This document shows positions 1-12,100 of a DNA stretch of 64,000 nucleotides, in pieces. A program made the translations under genes and the position numbers. Below the pieces are notes generated by a model. The model was not told where the DNA came from. It saw only the letters and a list, made by a program, of their open reading frames with translations, and searched no databases. Positions within the stretch are counted from its first letter, which is position 1. The number at the start of each line of letters is the position of its first letter. The DNA is from Callipepla californica brunnescens (lineage: Eukaryota; Chordata; Aves; Galliformes; Odontophoridae), in assembly GCA_023055505.1 (NCBI GenBank), contig JALIRH010000013.1, positions 1,488,001 to 1,552,000 on the forward strand. Reading direction: 5' to 3'.

Positions 1-1884
1 GGCCCTTGGCAAAGGAGTGGGGACCCTGGTGGCAAGGACATGGCTCTGGAAGGGACAGAGAGCCTCTGCCCAAGGAACACGTCTTCGACTGTAGAACAGG
101 TGAATAGTTTTTAGTTCTTGGCAGAGGTAGGGCCTCTTTTCCCCAGAGGCAGGGAAAGGCTTTTGTGAGCCCACGTGCTGAAGCTGGTGAAATAAGGTGG
201 GTGAGGAACAGCTCAGCGTGAAGGGGAAACGGCCCTTGCTCTGGGGCCCAGGGGTTAAAGCGCACTGCAAAACATTTAGAATGCTTCTGCAAGGCTCTGT
301 GTGCATCTCCCATTTTACAACAATGAATGTAGTTGCACTTAATTTATGGTAGGATTCTCAGAGCTGACAGATCACCAGCGTTGTTTCTTCTCTCCTTGGA
401 TTAACCCAGCCAGTGCGCTCTGCATTTCCCTGAGCTGCTTCTGCCAGTGTTGTTTTGAATCCTGCAGCTCCAGCTAAGTCAATCAATCACCACAATCAGT
501 GCTGGCATTGAGACACAAAATAACATGTAAAGAAAGAAAAAAAAAAAAAGGCTGCTCTGTAGCACAGTAAAGGGCTGGGTGGCACTGTGAAATCAAGAGC
601 AGACACATCCTGCCAGTGGCTGCATCAGCTGGCGGTTCCCCGCTGTGTGTGTGTGTGCGTGCACATGTGCTGTGGCTTTTTCTTTACTGCTACAAGTTGG
701 AGAATCTTGGCCTGGTAAACTAGAAAAATAATCATCTGAAACAACGAAATTTTTAATGCATTCTCTATGCCTCTTAATTCCAGTTCAGGCTCGAGCAGAA
801 CAGGGGAAGGATTTGTGATTAAACATATTAGTTTGATGTATTTGTAATACATATTTTATCAATGTGCAGCTCAGTGTTATTGAGTGACAAACTTTGTGCA
901 CCTCCTTTATAGCAGCCACCCTAGGAACTGTACCTGTGCTTGTGCAGGAGAGGAGTGCAAGAAAGTTTGCATAGTTTTCTTCTTCATTTACCAGCAGACA
1001 AACTATGCCTTCTGATCTCCCCAAATTTTATCAATGCTGCATCAGTGTCAGCTGCACTGCATGAATTCAGATGCATTAACCTTCTCATTTATTGGCAGCC
1101 ATACCTCTCTGCTGCACTGCAGCTAAAGTGGACAGAGACAGAGTAAGGGGAGTAAGTCTGGGACTGCAGCATGTGATGGGAACATCAGTATCTTTGAGAT
1201 GGTGGATGTGGTGATCAAGATTCTAGGGGCAATTTTTAAGGGAAGATGCAAGAGCTGTCATTCAGTGTGTTCTTGAACACTCCTCTTTGAGCACAGACTC
1301 CCTGCAGACCATGTGGATGCTCCCAAGCAGGGCAAGAGGCATAGTGGGTAGGATGAGGACTGTGTGAGCCTGTAACCTGGGCTTCAGCCTTTCTGGTGCT
1401 AATGACAGCACTGGGTTCTTTCTGCATCCCTCTGAAACGAATGCTAAGTCAGCACGTGGAGCACAGGCTTACCCTTCTTTTGGCATAAGTCTCGTGGAGC
1501 CGAGCTTTGCGTTGAGAACAGCCACTCACCGCCTGTAGAAGCCCCTCTGGGTTGAGTGTGCTGCTCAGTGCAAAAGCAACAGCAGGTAAACCTGTGGGCA
1601 GCTGTGCTGCAAGTTAGCAGAAGAGAAGGCTGCCAGCTCGAGGCCCCAGCTCAGTAAAACACTGAAACATATGCACAGGAACATAAATACATGCAGGAAG
1701 GATTGCCGCTAGGCTCCAGGTGAAGCCCCTGCTTAGCATGCTGCTGGGACTGCAGCACATTGCTCTGTGCCATGCTGGCAGCCAGGCAGACTTTCAGAGA
1801 GGGATAGAAGAGGGGGAAGTCCTACCAAAGTGACTTGAGTTTTGAGGAGTCACCCACATCCACCAGCAACTTTAAAGCCTGATT
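1..1884. other. No gene seen; intergenic or intronic
   Basis: I see no coding exon, RNA gene or clear mobile element here. The open frames are short, overlap on both strands and lack splice context or recognisable motifs. The only simple repeat is a short TG run. Base composition is ordinary for non-coding vertebrate DNA. Confidence 0.6.
644..668. repeat. Short (TG)n microsatellite
   Basis: A run of alternating TG with one CG interruption, continuing into GCACATGTGC. It is purely alternating purine-pyrimidine sequence and short. No function is implied. Confidence 0.8.
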
Positions 1885-4135
1885 TTGGATAGGTGTACTT
1901 GTGGCATGCTCTTGAAAACCTGCACAGAGGCAGGCTCTGCTGCGTCCCCAGGCAATCTGTTCCCGTGCTTAACTAGCCATATTACTACCAAGTGTTTCCT
2001 AATGTTTAACCCAAATTTCCTGTGCTGCTGTTTAACCCAGTATTTCTTACCCTATCCACAGTGAATAATGAAAACTATTTGTTTGTTTATTACTTTCCTC
2101 TTTATGTGCACATGCATTACCTACGCCTTTTCTGCTGAATGAGAACCTCCTTCCAAGTCTTCCCCAAGCTCGTGTTTCTGGGGGTCTGGCTGTCCTCTGC
2201 TAATCCTTTTCTGCTCAGTCCACATCTCCTTTCATTTTTCATTTTCTTTTTCTTTTTAAGCTCTAATGTGTTGCCCCAAACTGAGCACACGGCTCCAGCT
2301 GTCATAATTGCATTGTGCTCTGAGCAAACATCCTCAGAACAGCCCCCTGTCCCCCGTGCAGCCTTTCTCAGTTTTGCTGTAGCAGAAAGCAACTCACTGT
2401 TGTAGCAAACAAGGTTCTAGAAGAAGCACTTCACAAAAGCAAATCCAGGGCTCACGCCTGCAGAAACACACTTCACAACATCCGTCCGGTCTGACAGAGA
2501 ATTTCATAGGTTGAGGAAGGCCACGCTCTTCCTAGTTTGCATATGACCGTGCTCACAAGGAGGACAATACTGGAAAGCTTTAATAAAGTTGCAGTTTATC
2601 TACCGTTTCCCCCCCCCCCCCCCCCCCCGTTCCCACTGAAGGAAATTAAACTGGTTTAACAAATCTGTGTTTTTGACAAAGCCATGCTAGCTGTTACTCA
2701 TCTCCTTGTTATTTCCTGAGTGGTTACAAATAATTTGATTGTTTCCGTATTTTTCCAAAAACTGACCTTCACTCACTGCGCTTTAATTCCCCATTACAGT
2801 CTTTTCCCTCACTTTAAGGAGAGGCACCATGTGCCAGTTTCCTGTTTTCTGGATATTCACCCATGTTCCACAAGCTCTCCAAGCTTGCTTCAAACAGTCT
2901 GTAGGATACTCTAGGATGAATTGTATCTGACCTAGGCAATTTGAAAGATCTAATTTATCTAAGTACTATTTAATCTGTTCTTTCCCTGTTTTCACTTGTG
3001 TTTCTACCCCTTTGCCTCTTGTGCTGTTTCCTGCCTGATCTCATTTGACCTTTTTAGTAAAGATTACAGCAAAAAAGCATTAAGCACTCAGCCTTTTCAG
3101 CTGTATAATAACTTTCCCTATCTGCTGAATAGCAGGCCAACACTTTTTCCTCACCTTCCTCCTGCTATGAAGTATGGTGGCAGGATGAAGTACGGTCTCA
3201 TTATCCTTCCTGCACCTTGCTAGATGCGGTCCTTACTTACTTGACCTCCCTGGTTTGAGCCCTGCATTCTCTCTGCTTTCATCCTCTTCCTCAGTAATCC
3301 GACCTAGACTCAGTTTTCCACATGTTCCTGCTGTTTGAGGTCCACAAGGAGTTTGTGATTGAGCTGGGGTGGTTTCTTAACACACTTGTAATGATTTTGC
3401 TGTTTCAGGATAATTTGCACTTGTGCTTGTAATAGAACTGTTTTAAGGAACTGCCAGCTGCTCCAAACTTGTTCCCCATGAGATATTACATACCAGTTCT
3501 CTGAGTTTATTTAAGCTGGCTTTCTTCAAGTTTGTTGTCTGCATTCTGCCTTCTGGGAGTCATGAGTTTTCTCATTCCATGATGGCTATTGCCCAAATTG
3601 CTTTCTATTCTCACATTTCCAAGCTTCTGTCTTAAAACCAAGAGCAAGGATTCTTCAGCCTGCTCCTCTATCATCAGAGAGATAGCATCCTGTGATACAC
3701 TGTGTCCTGGCTGCTATCTCCATTCCCTCACGTCCGTGTCCTTCCACCGTCTTCAAGCCCTGTGTGCTGCATGGATGATTCATCTTGTGTCCTCCACGAG
3801 AAGTAGCTCTGTCCATCTGTTCTTTGTGGCTTTGCTCGAGACACCCCCACCCCCACCATGACAGCACCTGTCTTTCTGCCCTCTGTTATTACCAGGGAGG
3901 GGTCTTCAGCTGGTTCATTTCTTTTCTCATTTCCCAGTGAGGAGTGAAGCTGTTTTGCCCCTTTTTTTCCTGAACCAACTATGCTACCTATATTAGTATT
4001 CTAGTCATTTGAATTATCCCAACGAGTCTCTCATGCCAATTAATTCATCATTTTGATCACATAGCGAAGCTTCCAAGTCATCCTATTTATTCTCCATATT
4101 TCTTGCATAAGTTCTTGCGACTGCTTTCTGCGACT
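1885..4135 (-). mobile_element. Diverged CR1 LINE, antisense to the + strand
   Basis: Read on the + strand, this tract follows the order of a reverse-complemented CR1 (chicken repeat 1) retrotransposon. Near 1915-2040 is the degenerate 3'-region text (an 'AATCTGTTCC...GCTTAAC' phrase, then 'TTTCCTAATGT'). At 2270-2300 is a relic of the 'CCCAAACTGAGCACA...CCAGCTG' phrase of CR1 ORF2. At 2680-2790 is the 'CCATGCTAGCTGTTACT...ATTTTTCCAAAAACTGA...TAATTCCCC' block of the reverse-transcriptase region. At 3495-3560 is 'CCAGTTCTCTGAGTTTATTTAA', and near 4000-4050 the 'AATTATCCCAACGAGTCTCTCATGCCAATTAA' block of the endonuclease region. The order fits 3' end at left and 5' end at right. The frames are full of stops and indels, so it is dead. 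It is cut by a C20 tract at 2609-2628. The match is to consensus text recalled from memory, not an alignment, and the edges are uncertain by about 100 bases. The subfamily is not determined. Confidence 0.72.
2609..2628. repeat. Poly-C tract (C20)
   Basis: Twenty consecutive C bases on the + strand, inside the old CR1 element. On the - strand this is G20, a potential G-quadruplex-forming run. Length in the assembly may be unreliable because such runs sequence poorly. Confidence 0.9.
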
Positions 4136-5011
4136 GTGCCCAGCATGTGTCAGGATTACCTCTGTGAAGTCAGAGGGTCATGTTTTGCTGCCGTTTACGT
4201 GAGAGTCAATCCAACACAATTCTACAGACTGCCATGAGGTTGTTTCAGATTTACTTACATGAGGGAGAAGGAAGAATTTGGCCCATACAAATGAACTGTA
4301 AGTGAAACAGGTCTCATCCAGGAGGATTAAGCATGTCTGTCTAATTGCTAGATGTGTTATACTGTATGTGATCAGTGTAATGGTCATAAAATGGTTGCCA
4401 CACCCAGAATATTTCATCACCGAGCTTTCTGAATCCTGTAATTGTCCTTCCCTTGTTACTGTGCTCCCATTAATAAGATGTAGGGATTTACATAACTTGA
4501 AGAAATAGGGAAAAAAATAGAAGAAATCTAGCTGAGGTGTGCATGAAAGCAGGACGCATCAAGTAGTCCATGCTACAGCAAAGCAGCAGAACGTGGGGTA
4601 GAAAAAGTCAGCGTTTGAGGTTTTATTACTTTTTGCTTTGTGATGACTGGCTTCGAGCCCACACATTTCTTGAATACACAATAGGGAGTTGGGCAAGACT
4701 GCAGAAATAAATTTTATTAACACACAATCACTGCAGCACCAGACAGAATAATCTCCTTTAGTCTCCTCTAGCTGGCAGAGTCCTCTTTGTACCAGGTCAA
4801 GTCAATTAGCAGTATAATGTACGACAGGTTTTATTTAAAAAGGGTTTAATTAAAGTTTTGTTACAAAGCTCATACAAACTAACAATCTGTCTTTTAGGGA
4901 TGTGTATTATCTAGAAATTGATTTTAACTTAAATACTAATTTATAGACTGTCCCCTTTAATAAGTTTAATTCCTTGGAAGATATTAAGGTCCTCCTGCCC
5001 CAGATAAATTC
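4136..5011. other. No gene seen
   Basis: AT-rich non-coding sequence. I found no coding exon, RNA gene or recognisable repeat. The two opposing 68-80 codon frames at 4178-4508 overlap each other and carry no family motif. Confidence 0.5.
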
Positions 5012-5115
5012 GGGTCCTGATTCAGCAAAACACATAATTACTAAGGACTTCAATGAGGCCACTCATGCACTAAAAGCTAAAGGTGTGTTTGAGCACTTTG
5101 CTGAACTGGGGCCTC
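5012..5115. repeat. Probable ancient amniote palindromic repeat
   Basis: The two ends form imperfect inverted repeats. The left arm at 5015-5032 contains CCTGATTCAGCAAAACAC. The right arm at 5084-5113, reverse-complemented, contains CCCAGTTCAGCAAAGTGCTC followed by AAACAC. The middle holds a GGACTTCAATGAGGCCACTCATGC phrase. This layout (CAGCAAAG...ACTTCAATG...CTTTGCTG..GGGGCC) matches old, hairpin-like interspersed repeats that I recall from bird, turtle and crocodile DNA. The element name is not determined. A 93-codon open frame runs across it (4974-5255), but that frame translates the repeat and is not taken as a gene. Confidence 0.55.
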
Positions 5116-8100
5116 GCTGTATAGCGACTGCACACACTGTTTGGTTCGGTCACGTCTTTACTGAGAAAGATGTTTTGAAGACATCACTAATTCTTTTAAA
5201 CATCTTGTACAGGCCATTAAAGATGGGAACATACCCTTCTGCAAGATCTAGATGACTTTTCAATAGTTATGGCACATTCTTATTTCCTGAGTTCTTATTC
5301 CTAAATACAACGATTTGTGTACTACCTGTGTATTTATTTACCCCTCAAAATAGGGACACCATGAATTCTTATGTTTTCCTGCTCTAGAAAGCCAAGGCTT
5401 GTTCCTCAGCAGATCTAGCTAAGTGCAGCTGCATTAATTGACACTGAGCCACATCCGTTTATGCCAACAGAGGATTACACCCAAAAACTTTATTTAAATA
5501 GACTTTCTTACAAGAAAACTAGCTTCGTTATTCTGCTGATGGCTGAGGGGCATGCGGGCCATGGGTTGGGCATGCCTGGGTTAGCTCATGGCCACAGAGC
5601 CACCACGATGGCTAGAGACACCAAGAAGTTTTAAGATGCACATCTTCTCTTCACAGCCCGTTTGGGAACATTCCTTTTTTGTTGTAATGCTTACTGCCAA
5701 AGCAAAGCTCCCTCGTTTTTTATTTTTACTTTTTAAATCTTTGAGGCATGTGGAACAGAGGCCAGAATTGGCTTTAATTAATCTTCAGTCTGGTTCTACT
5801 CTGTTCTTCCCTGTGGTATAAATCCAGACTGCAGCTGGTAGGGGGCTGTATGCTTAAAGAAGTCTCAGCACCAAAACATTCAGAGTAGCAAGCTTGTCTT
5901 GCCCTCCTTCTTTGTCTGAATATTTGGAAAACCAAAATATAATTCAAATATCTTTTTATTTACTTTATGCCGAGATGAGGCAGAGAAGAAAGGTGTGCAT
6001 TTGAAATATGCGTAAGAAGGAAAGGCGATGGCAGAGGGAAGGGGAGATGAGTGAATTCAGAAAAGCTAAAGAGAAGCATCTATTGAGCAAAGAGATTCTG
6101 TGGGACAAGCCCTGCAAAGTCACGGATGTTAGTGAGGCCTGTGACACTGCAAGCTGCTCAGGCTATTTCACCAAGATGTCCTTGTTTCAGCAGAGCTGTT
6201 GGGTGAGGATGCCTGGCCCTAGGAAACATCACAGGCTGCCTCCCAGCTAGAAGAACAGTCTTGCTTCTGTAAAACTGAACCAGGCTTGGAGCTTATGTGT
6301 GCAACAGAGGAGCATATGAAAGAGAAGAGTCTGCAAAAATCATGGGCGGTCCAAAAGATTCACAAACTCAACTCTTTCTTGCAGGTTAAATGTGTGCTAG
6401 CCATGCCTTATTTAACAAAAATGGAAAGTGCCCATGGTTTTTTGCACAAGCCCTGGCACATCCCTGGTGTGGGGCCAGAATAAGCAGCCAGCTCTGCATC
6501 GTGCAGCCAGAGCTCCCAGCTGAGGTCACCAGGCCAAGAGATGTCTGGCCCCTGCAATTAACGCCAATCAGTGAAAATTTTTGTGTTGCTTGCTGGTCAG
6601 TCAGCAAGCATGTCTTGGACATTTTATTCTTTGTTTGCTTTTTGACTTGCCATTTCACAAGTGCAAGTCTGTGTCACCCTGTTGTTCACGGATTGAGGGA
6701 GTCTCAAGTATTTAAGGACTCAAGTCCTACGTTCCTAGCTCTGTGTGAGCATACATGTGTGGGACTGGAGCAGTGGGATGGGTGTGTAAGAACCTTGTTC
6801 ATGCGAGCACTGATGACCACTGGTTTGAATATGGGTGGAATTTTGGTGGTCAGGTGTGAGGCCAGGAGCTGCACTCAGCATCCCTGTGGGTCCTCTCTGA
6901 CTTAGGATATTCCATGGGTCCAGGGCCCCTGAGGCTGTGGTGTGGCAGTGATGGAAGCCCTGCGCTGGGGCTGGGCTGTGGTGCAAGCCTCTGCCTGGGG
7001 CTGATGATGCTGGGTGTGTGGGCACACTGATCACTGTTGGGGTGCTATGGAATGCCCAAAGACACGTGCAGGTTTAAAACTCCCATGGTTTCAAAAGAAC
7101 GTTTGGGTCTGGAGCCAAATAGATCAGCACTGTGAGAGTTCAAGCCCTGTAAAGCAGAACAAACCAGGTTTCCATGCACAAGATCCTGAAGCATTAGCCC
7201 ACTTTCATCCACCCTTTCCTTCCCTCCCCTCCAGAAACAGTCTCACCCAAATTTACTGTAATGGAAAATAGGAGCCAGAACATGCTTGGACTCCTCTAAC
7301 AAACCAACAGAGCTTCTCACCAATTTTGCTTCACCTGATCCAACTGCCCATGTGGGATAAAACACAAACAGCACCAGCGCTAAAAGGAAAAGCACAGCAG
7401 AAGAAACAGTTGCAACGAGAATTAAAATTTCTGCATTTGAATTTAGCTAGCATCCACTATCCTTTTAACATTTACAGTGATCTTCCTCTGGAAAAAAAAT
7501 AAATAAATTAAGGTCAACACACAAACTTCCTCTGCTTCCTGGAATTCTTACATATTTTCACTATGATAACATGATTTGTGTGTGTGCAAATGCGAGGGGA
7601 GAGGCGGCCGGGAGCTGGCGGAGAGCCCCCTCCCCCCGGTCCTGGGAGAATGCCTGAAGCATGAGCTCAGCTGCTGGGCTCGGTGCATGGTGCCGTGCAC
7701 TTCCACAAGCAAATCCACAGTGACACGAAGAAAGGAAGATCTGGGGCCCTTGCCTCTGGAGCACTCGGTGTCTGCCAGGCAGCTCCTAAATAAAGGGCTG
7801 TTTATTTGTTGAACTGCCAAATTGTAACCCTTGGAAGGGGGGTTGCAAAAAGGAGGGAGGTCCTGGGGTTTTCTTTGGTACGTGCACAAAAATGTGTTTT
7901 CTTCTGTTTGTTTTCTCTGAGAGAAGCCCAGGTCTCTGGGTTTCTGTTTCTTCCTCCTCCTCCTTCATCTATAAATGCCCTTGAAAAAAAGGTGGCCAAC
8001 AATTAGCCATTAGTTAAGTCCTTTACAGGTTTAAAACAAGCAGTTGATGGAAGCGTAGGAAGAGGCTCTTGGCACAAAGCACGTCTGCATGACATGGTGC

Positions 8101-9069
8101 GCTTCCGAGAAACAGAATTTAAATGATTTGCATATGGCCACCTAAATATTTAATGGTTTTGCAGTTTAGGAAAGCAGGCTGAAAGCTGTGCTGTGCAGCA
8201 GTCCATGATCCTGTCCGGCTCTGCTGGCAATGCTGAGCCCGACCCAATGTTCTGAGGGCCTGAGCTCGGCATTTCAGCCCCACTGAACCTGTGGCCGCTG
8301 TCTGCCACATGAACTGCATGCAGCTGAGGCTGTGTGTGACTTCCTGGAGCCACCCAGGTTTCGTGAACCCTAACCTGGTGCTGCTGTTCCCTCACAAGAA
8401 GCTCCATGCTGGGGAGGCCCCCCACCCCCAGCCATAGCCGGGTCTTTGCACACTCACAAACTCAGCTTAAGCATTTTGCCAGTGTGCAGGGCTGAGTGCA
8501 CATTCACAGGAAACAGAACTGTGAGATACTTTCAAACGTGCAGATGCACAGAGTGCTTCTGGATGGCTGCAGGCAGGTGCAGGGCTCGCGATTCGGAGGT
8601 GTGTCTGGTTATACAGCATGGGATGGGGTGCTCTGACGGGGCTGCTCTTGAACCACAGTAAAATATTAACCAAGCTGAGAAGTTAAATAAAAAGAAGCAG
8701 CTCTTCCCAGCGGAATTGTAGCATTCTCTCCTCTTCACATTCTTTTGAGCTCATTCATTCCTTCGCGCTGCAATAACAAGCCAGCTATTTGTCTATGGTG
8801 AGAACTGTAATGGAGAAGAGAAGGAAATTCCCTTGGAAGCAAAATCCTGTTGTACTTTTTGCACTCACTGTGCTCCTTCTCCAGCCACAGACGGGCTTCT
8901 TCCCAAAGCCATGGCAGTGCCCAGCTCTTTGGCCCAGTCCTCTACTCAGGTCTCCCAAAACAATAGCATTTTCACAGCCCTCGCTCCCAGCGCTCCGCCA
9001 GCCAGGTGCTGCCTCCAAGGCCGGGGCCAGGGAGGGTGGTAGCCCTGGGATTTCCTAATATCATGTGCA
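5116..9069. other. No gene seen
   Basis: Roughly 4 kb without a supportable gene. The longest frame (6390-6905 +, 171 codons) is overlapped by frames in other phases. It has no repeated motif, domain or splice boundary pattern that would make it an exon. A short GC-richer patch near 7610-7640 has a few CpGs but is too small for an island. Confidence 0.5.
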
Positions 9070-9158
9070 GTCAGGTTTTTCTGGTCCAGCGTTGGTCACC
9101 CCAAATTCCTGTTGACACCAATGGGAACTGCAGGTGCTCGAAAACCTCTCACTTCATC
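9070..9158. repeat. Probable ancient amniote interspersed repeat
   Basis: The stretch centred on 9105-9152 reads CCTGTTGACACCAATGGGAACTGCAGGTGCTC, then AAAACCTCTC. It resembles an old amniote repeat whose core I recall as 'TTGACTTCAATGGGAGCTGCAGGTGCTCAGCACCTCT'. No terminal repeats or target-site duplications are visible. The assignment rests on this core alone, so the edges are approximate. Confidence 0.45.
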
Positions 9159-12100
9159 TTTCAGCTGCAGCCCTGTCTGGACAGGAAGACAGTAACCTTT
9201 AAAGAGCAACACTTCACAACCATTAAGCAACTAATATTTCATGCATTTGTATCACAGTTGGCTCCAAAGCCAACCCTGGCAAGTGTCTGGGGGTTTCTCT
9301 GGAGAGTCATTTTATCTATTTATACTGCTGATCTGTTTAAGGTGTTTAAGGGCTGTTTCCCTGATCCTTCCTCATTAGAGGTTATTGAAATAGTTCAGAA
9401 GCCCGATTGTTGTTTGGCTGAGTCTTCCCACCAACAAGCTGTTGATTGAATAATTGCTCGTAAGATATGGGGCACAGAAAGAGAAGTTTACTATGATTTT
9501 CTAGCACTCAGAACATCTTTGCAGTGGCTTGCAGACTGCTGACCACATTTTTGTGAACAGCTGTGGACTGAGACCTCGCCAAAATGCAGACAGCCTGCTG
9601 TAGCCCATGCTACCCTTCTTTGCTGCAGTTTCACAGGTGACTTGGCCACCAGTGTCCTTTGCACAGGACATACTTTTGTGAAAGAAATTCCCTCCAGTTG
9701 CCTCACAAGGAGACTCTGTGGGCCTCAGGAGCCAACCCTCCCTGCAGGCTCCGAGCAGCTCCATGTCCTTGCTGCACCAAGAAGTTTCCCTTCACTAGCA
9801 CAGCGAGATGGAGCTTACCATCTGCCTGGGGCAGGCCTGCAGCTCAGCCATGCCCATTAGGAGAGATGCCTCCCAAACGTGTATTCCTGGTTCCCAGAGT
9901 GACTCTGGGATGCTAACCACGCCTCTCTTTAGACTGGCAAAAAGCTACCACGAGGCAATGTGGTCACTGGGTGTCACATACCATCAGGATGAGCATAATG
10001 TGAATTGCTAACTAAATGGTCAGGGACACTTGAATTCTCATCTCAGGAAAATCTCTCGCCTTTTTTTTTTTTTTCCTCAACACTAAAAACACATGAGTAA
10101 ATTGCCATTTGGCTCTCCTTGCTTTGCTGGGATGTAATTTGCCTTGCTTCCCTTGTATATACTGTGCCCAAAGTCATGGGTTCCTGTTTCCCCGCCCTGC
10201 AGACTATGTGGGCAGTCCTGCTGTAGGGCAGTGGATGAGCTGGCCTGGCTGTATGGGCAGAATTGAGAAGGCTGTCAACCAAGGATCAATTATTTTAACA
10301 CTGAAGATGCTCTGAAGATTTTACAGAAAGAAATGTGATAATTGGAAATTGTACCCACTGTGTTTGTACAACAGCAGAGCTGGCATCATCTCTGTATCAC
10401 AGATGAGCCCCAACAGAGAAAACTGCTCTTACCTCCGTGCTGCTAGGTTTCATTGTTATTGATTTCAATTCAGCTGTCTTGAAAATACTCTCCCATAACC
10501 CCTGTAGAAACTGTGATAAATGTTCATACTAGCGCCTTCAAAAAGCCTCCAAAATAATGTGAATTCCTGTCAAATCTCGAGCGTGATTGCTAACATCCTA
10601 GGACTGGCTCTACAGAAGCCTCAGTCTCATTGTGCCACATTATTGCTTATTGTAATAAGCATTCAGAGGGCTGTGTGCCTACAGAAGCAGTATGGCTGCT
10701 GCACACAGGAAAGGGAGTACCATCATTTGGCTAGCACACTAGGGTTAGGGCATCCTGTGCTACAGGCGTTTCAAATCCACCCAACTCAACTTAGTGGCAG
10801 TTCTTTTTTATGTCATAGTTAAAGCTATTCTTCCCTCTCTAATAATGGAAGAATGCCACCCGCTTCTGAAGTGATTCCTAAGAACTGATCAAAGAATATC
10901 TGTTCAACTAAGGGAAGAATGAAGCCCTACATATATGTTAATACGTCCCCACTGACACAGAGTGGCTTTTTGTTGTTCTCCTCTGTCTGGAACGTGAGCA
11001 ATTTATAGTCTGCTGCTGCAGTTAATTAGTGGATCTGATCCTTAAATTGAAGCAGGAGGAGCTCATGATTTCGAATCCTGAATTTCCAGAAAAAAAGGCT
11101 TCACCAAAAGCTCAGGATATGGGGAATTACATTTAAATGCCAACACTGGATACAGGGAGAAAATAAGGGAGTGATGTGAAGGAGTTGCATGTCTGTTGGT
11201 TCAGATTCACAGAGCAAAGGTAAACTGCCTTCAACACAGATATGTGGGAAGAACTTGGCCTCATGTAGCTCCCTCTTTGGTTCTAGCCAAGATAAAAATA
11301 CATCAGGATTACCAGGATCAAGAAAATAGCATATGGTGCTACCACAGAATGTAATACGTTTTAGAAAAGCATTATTTTTCTCTTTTTGTGCAGCTCCTCA
11401 TTAAACTAGATGCCATTCATTCTCTGCCTGGATTTTTCCCACATTTTTTCCCATGAAAAGAGAGGACACGCTTGAATTAATTGAATTGTCGCATGTTTTG
11501 TTCAAACAGCTGTGGCAGAAGTAACTTTCAGTAGCCAGGTGAAGTAGCCCCTTCCCCACAGCAGTGAATGCTGCAGTCAGCCCCTGGCACTGATTCGGGG
11601 CCACACCACGTGCCGTGGCCATGGGGAGCTGTGGTGCTTCCTGTCCTCTCTCACTCCCTCCTTTCCTTTTCCTGCAGGAGCAAGATGATCTCTGTAATCT
11701 GGGGAAAACAAATCGTTTTCAAATACTTTAGGAAGAGCTAGTGAGCTCAGAAGGAGTGTGAAGGTTCATTCCTAAGCCCACTGGAAGCTGCTGCTGGGCG
11801 CGCGGGCTCAGAGCCGTATCTCTCACCATCCTGACCTGCAAAGGTTCGGCACAGCATGTGTGGGCTGCACCCCTTCCCACTGTTCCCATCTTAATCCATG
11901 TGCCCTGTGCAAAAATGCCATCCTGTTGATTCTGTCGTTTCTACCAGTGCTGTCAGCCCTGAAGGTTCTGTAGTTTAGTAAATAGGTAATTCATTATGAC
12001 ATGGGAGTGATAGAGAAAAGTGATGATAAAGCCGAGATTTGTGATTTAGAGAAAAACGTGCAAACAAAAACATGCTGTGAACATGGAGATGGGCTTACAC

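Noticed and set aside
4974..5255. 93-codon frame that looks fairly protein-like
   Set aside because: Much of it translates the palindromic ancient repeat at 5012-5115.
6390..6905. 171-codon + strand frame
   Set aside because: No recognisable domain, no splice-consistent boundaries, overlapping frames in other phases. Chance is likelier.
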